Position numbers and translations under genes: made by a program. The notes beneath the pieces were generated by a model, which was not told the origin of the DNA, ran no database searches, and saw only the letters and a list, made by a program, of their open reading frames with translations. 64,000 nucleotides of DNA, from assembly GCA_030760725.1 (NCBI GenBank), contig JASWHV010000013.1, positions 37,792,699 to 37,856,698 on the forward strand, read 5' to 3'. Each line of letters starts with the position of its first letter. Positions within the stretch are counted from its first letter, which is position 1. Positions 11,001 to 20,000 of the stretch are shown here, in pieces. This DNA comes from Neostapfia colusana. Lineage: Eukaryota; Streptophyta; Magnoliopsida; Poales; Poaceae.

Positions 11001-14000
11001 AGCCCAATGCCGGATGCATCGCAGTACACATCGAACGGTTTTGTTGTGTCTGGCTGCGCCAAAACCGGTGCTGATGTTAGGTGCTTGACTAAAGCCTTGA
11101 ATGCTGCTTCACATGCTGGACTCCAAACATATTTGGTAGCTTTCTTCAGCAGCTCTGTCATTGGCCTGGCAATCTTCGAGAAGTTCGGAATGAACCTCCG
11201 ATAATATCCCGCGAGTCCGAGGAAACTCCGTACCTCATGAACAGTTCTCGGGGATTTCCAATTCAGCACTTGCGTGATTTTGCCCGGGTCCACAGCGATA
11301 CCCTCCGCTGAGATGATATGCCCGAGGAAAGGCACTTGCGATATCCAAAACTCGCATTTGCTGAACTTTGCGTATAACTTGTGATCCCGCAGCCGTTGCA
11401 AGACTATACGCAGATGTTTCTTGTGATCTTCCTCCGACTTGGAGTATACCAGGATGTCGTCGATGAAGACCACGACAAACTTGTCCAGCTCCGGCATGAA
11501 CACCGAGTTCATTAAATACATGAAGTGAGCTGGAGCATTGGTGAGGCCAAAGGACATGACCAGGTACTCATAAAGTCCGTACCTTGTCGAAAAAGCTGTC
11601 TTTGGAATGTCCTCAGCCCTGATCTTAATCTGATGGTACCCGGATCTTAAATCCATCTTGGAAAAGACCTTTGCTTCGACCAACTGATCAAACAACATGT
11701 CGATCCGTGGCAACGGGTACTTGTTCTTGATGGTTACGGCATTTAATGGACGGTAGTCCACGCAAAGCCGCAACGTTTCATCCTTCTTTTTGACAAATAA
11801 TGCCGAACAGCCCCATGGCGAGGAGCTCGGCCTAATAAAACCCTTCTCCAGAAGGTCCGTGAGCTGAATCTTCAGTTCCGCCAACTCCTTGGGCGCCATC
11901 TTGTACGGCCTTCGGGATATTGGCATGGTTCCCGGTGCAAGTTCAATCTTGAACTCCACCTCTCTATCGGGTGGCATCCCCGGCAAATCATCCGGGAATA
12001 CATCAGGGAATTCTCGGACCACTGGAATGTCTTCCAATCTGATGGTTGTGGCTTGATAGACACTTGGAAGTTTTATTTCTGGACTGTCCAGAAATAATGA
12101 GTGAGAACCGTGCACTCCTGAGTTTAAGTGCACGACTCGGAGGACGGTGTCTAAAACAGCGCCGTGGCGGGTTAACCACGACATCCCTAGGATGACATCG
12201 ACCTTCTGTCCCTCTAAGATAATGAGAGACGTGGGGTACACTCTACCCGCTAAGCATAATGGTGCTTTGGAGACCATTACGCTTGCTGAAATCTTCCCAC
12301 CCGGTGAACAAATTAAATATGGACTATCGGTGGGTAGTATTGGCAAGCTGTGTTTAGCAATGAAAGCTTGGCTAATAAAATTATGCGTGGCGCCTGAATC
12401 AAATAGTACTATAGCGGGATGCTGGTGGAGTTGGAACATACCCGCAAGGATTGGCTCGCCCTCCGGCACGTCCTCAATGGCAAGCTGGTGGACAGTGCCG
12501 GGCCTAGGGTTTGCCCGCCGCGCATTAGTAGGGTTCCGGGGTTGATTCCTCCCCGGAAACTGTGGTACCACTCCGCCGCCTTGCCTCTCCGGGCAACTGC
12601 TCGCGAAGTGTCCTGGACGACCACACTTGTAACATGTGGCCGCTGCTGGTGGAGTACTTGGTGGACGAAAGCCCGGCATGCGTTGCGGAGGTGCAAACGC
12701 ACGCGGCATCGCCCGCTGCTGCTGCTGTTGTTGCGGTGGTGCTGGCAGTGCCGGCCGGAATGCCGGTGAAGAATACGGCCGACCGCGGAACGGCATCGAC
12801 CGCTGTGGTGGCTGCCAGCGCGGACCTGATGGTGGGCGATTCACCATCCGAAACTTCTGAGAAGGACCGCCTCCTTCTCCGCTGCTCTGTGGCGCGCTTC
12901 GCTTTCGCTCTGCCGCCGCCAACTCCTTGCCGGAGTCTTCCTGAACAATCGCAGCATCAATTATGTCGTTGAGGCTGCCGCGATTGAACATCGCCAGCTT
13001 GTCCTTCAGGAGCGGGTTAAGCCCCTGGTAAAAGTGGTCCCGCCGCTTCTCGTCCGTATCTGCGTGATACGACGCGTAGAGTGCGAGATCGTTGAACGCT
13101 CTGGAGTACTCCAGCGCGTTCCGGCTCCCTTGTTGCAGGTGTAGGAATTCCTGCGTCTTCCTCTTCATCAAACCGGGCGGTATATGATAGGCCCGGAAGG
13201 CCGTCCGAAACTCCGCCCAGGTCATCACTCGGTCGGTGGGTTGTGAAGCACAAAAGTTGGCCCACCACGCGCTCGCGGATCCTTGGAGCTGCTGGACCGC
13301 GAACTGAGTCTTGCGCTGCTCGCTGATTTGGAGCAGCCCGAACTTCATCTCTATGGCGCGGAGCCAGTTGTCCGCGTCAAGTGGTTCATCCGCCCTTGAG
13401 AATACAGGGGGATGAGTCGCCAGGAAGTCAGAGTAGGAGCTCTGTTGGCGCTCCTCACGATCTTGACGTCTCTCTGGGCGAGACGTATTCGCAATTAACG
13501 TTTGCAGCAGCTCTGTATGCTGCTGATGTGAACCCGCCATTGCCGCGACAATGTCGGCCAATGTAACCGTTGGCAGTGGCGGTGGCGGTGTTTGCTGTTG
13601 CTGTTGCTGCTGCTGTCCCGAGGAGTCCTCGGGAGGCGGTTGGGAGGTCTCTCCCCCTTGGCTAGTACCTCCAACATCAGGGTTGGCACGAGTACGCGTC
13701 ATTCTGAAATTCAACACAGCAGCAATTAGCACATGTCTTACTCAAAATTCCATAAACAGCAGTAAGTATTGAAGCGACGCATGACTAACTTGCACAACAT
13801 TCACATATATTGATAAAGCATAAACTTTATACAAGATACATTATTCTCGGACCTCCGAGAAGTCGTGCTCATGCCGTCACTACCTATACATACGCTACTG
13901 TCTACACGACATGTCACCGATTACAAAAGTTGGGTTACGCTACCCTAGCTGCCCTACTTGGCAACCGTAACCCCCTACTCGGAGTAGAACTCGACCTCCT

Positions 14001-17000
14001 GTGGGTCGTCCTCCTCCGGTACCTCTGCTGGTGGCTCGGGGTCTACCACCTCTTCTCCCATTCCAGGTTCTCCCATGGCCGGAAGACCCAAGACTACCGG
14101 TACGCCCAATACCGGGGGCACGAGGTCCTGCAATGCATGCACCTCGTCCATAGCCTGGTTGTAGTCCTCTTCCCAGCCTTGTCCTTCCTCAATAGCGTCG
14201 TCCCGCTCTTGAGCAAGGTCCTCATTCTGCTGGGTTAGGGTCTGCACCAGCTCTTGCAACGCCGCAATGTCAACACGGCTCTTCTTCTTTGCCTTCTTCA
14301 GACGACGCAACTGATTGTGTTGTTCATTCAGTCGCTTGATCGTCGGAAGGAGCACATTGCGGAGTGCACTGTGAGCACTCTCAAAATGATCTCCACGGCT
14401 TGTGCTCTCCTTGAGCTTGGTGGCGAGATGCTCCGTATGAACAGCTTGGCTGTCCATCACAGCGTTTCCCGCCCTCATTTGGAGGCTGAGATTTGCCTCC
14501 GCGGGGTTGTACCTTGGGCAACTCGGGTTTGTTGCCTCTAGGTACCTCTCTTCCCACACATGCTGAGCTCGTCCCTCCACCGGAACGAGTGCGTATGGAG
14601 TTCCCTCCATAGCCTGTACGTGTAGTTGGCAGAAACGTGACATAGTGTCACGGGCTGCCACTTGCCACATCCCTTCCGGTTGTCTTCCTCTCACCGTGAC
14701 GGTGAATGGCACCCAACCGGGTGGCGTAGGCCCTGCAGGAACCTCGACATGGATCGTCCACGTCTTGTTCCCCTCTTCGCCTTCTTCCTTGGCGAAGTAT
14801 TGCGGCATCTGGTTGTACCCGAAATATTGGAGCATTAGCCACAATGCTCCCGGGTAGCCGCTACGGTCAGAGCAGTGGGAAACTACCCACCCGTTCTCCA
14901 ACCGTTTATCTGCTGCCATCTGTAAAAATATATTTGAGAAATGTCAAATATTTATTTAAACAGTAAACCATTGAGTTATAACATAAGATATGTCATTGAA
15001 CCCTTAACACTTGGAAACATAGTTCAAATTTTTAAACAAATTTGACTGCTGATCTGCTGTTCCCATGACAGCCCTGACCAGTTTCCATATCAATCTGATT
15101 TAGGCCAGGTTAAAAGCAAAACCAGTCCTGGAGCTCAACATCAAAGTTAAAGTTAACTTCAATAGCTTTCCAGAAAGTATTTGGTTGGCCTAAGATCTGC
15201 TCCGGTTCAAAAGTTATGAGATGTCAAAGTTAACAGAATTTCTGGAAATAATTGGACAGCACCTCCCTGCCTTAGGTACTGATTTGATCCAAGAATCCCA
15301 GTTAATTCTGTTCCTAATCTGACAAAACTTTCTGTTACAAAGTTGTAACCCATCTCATAATCTTTCCAGAACTACCTTATTTTCTATTTTTGGATTTTTA
15401 TGCAGGAAGTTATGCTTAATTTACAGAGAGTCTTTGCTCCGTCCTGTTTTCTGGACAGTTTCAACTCTGCTGCATTTTTCGAGTGGTTAAGGGACGAAAC
15501 ACCTCTGGAACTCAACAGAAAAGTTGTAAAGCTCCTCCAACGCTTTCCAGAGATGTATCATACGACATCAACCTCGAAAGAACTCAACCTCTAACCTCTG
15601 ATTAACTTCAGCCTTAATTTAGCTGGAAACAGAGTGCTCTGTCCTTAACATCCTATAAGTTGAAAATTTATTAACTTTGAATATCCTGTTCAAGGGAAGG
15701 AGTTACATCAAGTTTTACTACTTTGGATCAAAACCTTCAAGTTTTTAAATGAAGTTGTTCATTTAGTTGGGTGTGACGTCGAGGCGTCACCAGATTATGT
15801 CGGTACTACGTCCTCACAAAGGAAAAACCTATACCGGATTTAGCCGGCTTCGTTAGTTCAGTGGCACTACTCGTCACTCGCACACGGATGCTACACGTCT
15901 ACCGTTTCGTGGTAAGGCTACCTGCAGAAACTCAAACAATCATCAGACTCGGCTGCACACCGAGCCCGGAATCCATACAGTTTGTACACCCGGCCGTCAT
16001 CACTCGCCCGGATGTTCTCAAGCCAAACACGCCTTGAGTTACGTGTTCACGTTTCAGACCACGTGACGGGTCTCCCATGTTGCACCACGCACGCCAGGGA
16101 CAGACGTTGCTCGAATACCCCAAACGACATGAAGAGTTGTAGAGGATATCAAAGCGGGTCGGGTTACCTGCCACCCGTGGGGCTCCACCCTTCAGCTTGT
16201 GCGCACTGGTGGACAGCGCTTACGTGCACCCCCCAAGACATGAACGTCCCGAGATGCACGATTTTCCGACATAACAAATAAGTTAATAAGCCACTTTCTA
16301 TATACTAATAACATCCTTATACGGGCTACTAACTCGTTCCTCACTGGATTTTTGAAAAAGAAGACCTTTGTACTGTGTTAAACCTCAAGCGAGCTCTGAT
16401 ACCACGCTGACACGACCCCACTGGTCCTGTCGAGCCAGGATCACGCTGAGGGGTGCTGCGTTGCACAACACCGTATAACACACGTCAAAGGTACAAAGCG
16501 GAAGCGGAAGCTTTATTACATAAACAAGTTTATTAACATGTTTACATCAAAATAAGTTTAGTCCACACTCGCGGGCGTAGACTAAGCATCAAGTGCACGT
16601 TCAGCCCTCGAACGTGTCCTTGCTAGCACACTCGCACACTAACTCTGCGGCGTGCACGACTCCCACTCGACGGGGTTCCCCTCCTGGGGTTCCGTCTCCT
16701 CTTCGGGAGTCCCTTCCTCATAGAACCCTGCAAAAGCTTCAAACACAAGCAGTGAGCACGAAGGCTCAGCAAGTCTGACCCGTCTCACCTAAACATGAAA
16801 CTTCTACATGAGGGTGATGGGTTGCATGAGGTAAAAATCATTTGCAAGGACTCGCCTAATTAGTAGAACCTTACTTTCAAGTTTTAGCAGCAGGTTGTGG
16901 AGAACTTTACGCTAAGGCACATGAGAGAGCCGCAATCAAACAAGAAACGCATTTCTCTCATGTACTTTGCCCAAAGTTGAAAAGAACTTTAGTTAGCACT

Positions 17001-20000
17001 AAGCTACAACATATCATTAACAATCAATATCCAACTTTCAATCAGCAACATTTTAACATGTAACTAGCCTGTTCTTTCTACGTCACGGTACAGTGAACAA
17101 GTGGTACTCACTGACCGCGAGGGACAGCGATTATAATCGATTTACACCTGCAGGGTTACCCGAACAACCCGTCACGTACGCCCGTACTCGATGTTGCCTA
17201 CAACAACCATCACGGACGCCGTACGCGACTACCTTTCACCCGTTAGCCAAATATTGAACCGGTCCCATCGTCCCGAGCAAGAGGTCCCTGCACGCGCATC
17301 TCTGTGCCGCCAGCTGATTTACACCTCGAGCTCTCAACCTACCCTCTGAACGACGGGCAATGCCTCAATACCCAGCTACCCGAGTTACATCAGTTTCCCG
17401 GTTCCCATATAGCCGGTAGGTCTTCGGTACTGTTCTAGCTTGTTCAACAGGCCCGCACACGGCTCGGTCCTCAATCGACACAAGCGGAGCTACAGCACAC
17501 AGGCCCCAAAGTCCTGCTGCCCTTACTCTCCGCTCGGTCTCATTTTCTTGCCATGTGTATCATGTGCTATCTCTACCCGAGCAATGTGCCTCTAGCCTAT
17601 TCTCGCGAGTAGTTCCAACTACTCGACTTGTACCGAATCCTACTCTATCCTAGCAATGCAGTGGCTAACGGGGTTTGCAATCCTAAACCCCAACCCATGG
17701 TTTTCTTGGCTATGCAGTGGGGTTTCCAAACAAGACTCTGATGCACAACATAAAGAAAACAAGTATGTGCTCAAAACAATAAAAATTTATAAAATGGTTA
17801 ATGCAAACCGGGGCTTGCCTTGCTGCTCTTGGTCGTAGGCTAGCTGTTCCTCCGGAGTAACGAAGTCTAGGACTTCGGGTTCCTCCTCGACCTTAGCGAC
17901 TACATGATAAGAACAATGTATGTATTAATTTAGAGGCCTTTGTATTAACTTTGAAGTTGTGAAGCCTATAACTCTTACTAGACAGACCTAATGACTGTGA
18001 AACTTTTACTGTGGCTTGGTTACAACCTAAACAAAGACTTGGTCAAGTTTTAGTTGCAGCAAAGCTCATTTGAGCCCTCCACAAATAATTATGTCCTTGA
18101 CCTTAATTAAAGGCTTTTAGGGTGTTCTAGGTATTTTCATGAAACAAACTATGACTTTCTGAAAACTAGATTTTCAGAGGGTTCTAATGGAATTGGTCTC
18201 ACTTAATTTGGAAGTCTCTAACTAAAGATATGAGCTAAACAATTTCAGAGAAAATTCTGAAAATGTTTCTGAACATTTTCTATTTTCTCTGGAACAGTTT
18301 TACTAATCACACCATTAGGTGGACTAAATGAGCTCAAATGGATCTGAAATTTTTATGGTAGTTCAAGGATATTTTGGTGAACATCTCAGCAAAATTTCAG
18401 GATTTTCCTCCAAAGGATTCTCCAGTTAAAATTCCTAACAGTTTAAACTTTAAGGAATTAATTCTGGAGAATTAAGGAATTTCATGAAGTGAAACTTGAT
18501 TTTCTGGAAAGTACTCAGAGAGCTGAATCCAGCAAAATTTGGTTCACTCGATTTGGAGCTTTCTAGCCAAAGTTATAAGGATTTGAAGTTTGAAGGAAAT
18601 CTGAAAATCGGGGAAAAGTTTAAACTCGCGCGTGGGCCCAGGGGACACGCGTCGCACGCCGAAGCGACAGCACACCGCGGCCCACAAGGCTTTTGCGCGC
18701 CAGCACACCCGATCCCGGCCGCAGCCGGATCCCGATTCAAAATATCGGCCGCTGACAGCTGGGGTCCACCCCCTTCTTCAACCTCGCGACACCCGCGCTC
18801 CGCCGCCGAGGGACCTCGCCGGAGAGCTCGCCGCCGGCTGCTGTACAGCTTCAAACTTCTTGATTCTGGCCGCCCCTGCCTACTTTTACTTGGGGAACAT
18901 GATCCGAGGGTCAGCTGCTCATGACAACGGCCGGAGCATGGTCGGCGACGAGCCGCCATATCGGAACGACTTCGGCCATGTCGGCTGATGCTCCTAGTGC
19001 CTCAGCTACTTGGGAAACCGGTCGGGGAGTATCAGTGGACCTCAGAGAAGGTCGACATGAACTCGGGGCAGCTCGGGGAAGGCCCGAAATAGGTCCTCAC
19101 CGTGCGCCCGATACCCCCCGTGCGTTCCGCCATTAGTAGACCTTGAATTACGCCGGGCACAGAAGTTCTCCGGCCCAGAGTTGTGAAGGCAACTTGTGCG
19201 TCACCGTGTCTAGTTCGTGTGGGAGTGGCCTGAGGCCCTCTAATCCTTTCTAGAGCACGAATTAAACAGAATCGTACCCGAGGGTCGTTCTGCACACAGA
19301 AAGGGGAAAAGTGGAAATTCGCCGCCGGTGAGCAACCACTCGAGCTGTGGCTCGGGGATGAGCAGCACCGATCACTTGCGCGTCCAAGGGTGCCTTGGCT
19401 CGGGCGTGACAACGCCCAGGTTGGGCTGTCCACGAGAGCCCGAGGTGCGGCGGTTTCCAGTTCCGAGTTTGATCTTTCGGCACAGCCGATATCACTCGGT
19501 TTCAATCGATTTCTATCAATGGGAAGGATGGAGGATGGTTGCTAGTACCTTGCTGGGACCTTGGAATGGAAAGAGGGAGCTGCGATCGGCTTGATCAAGC
19601 AGGAACTCGAGCGGCGGCGATGGCAGTGGGAAAAGCAGTCGCGCACGTCGGTAGCTCGGGGAAATGGTGACTGAGGCACGCCGGGGAGGGAATAAATAGC
19701 TCGGCGGTCTGGTCTCCGGCTTGGGGCACGCAGCAGGAGCTGGCGCCGGCCGGCCCCTTCGGTGGCGCGCGCGCACAACAGCCGGGAACCGACTGAACTG
19801 TGGTTCAGTCGGTTTGCTTTGAGGCTGAGGCTGACATGTGGGTCCCACTCCTCTTTTAACCTCTGAAATTTATTCCTAACAGCTGTGGTAAACAGTGAAC
19901 CCTATTCTACCCTTGGCAACTCAAATTATTCACCCAAGAGCCATTTGAATTGATCAAAGTTCAAATGAGGTTTGGTTTGAATGAATTTCAGCACAAGTGC

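Noticed and set aside
13975..14919. orf0 as an envelope-like gene
   Set aside because: It lies before gag, not after pol, and has no signal peptide or membrane segment.
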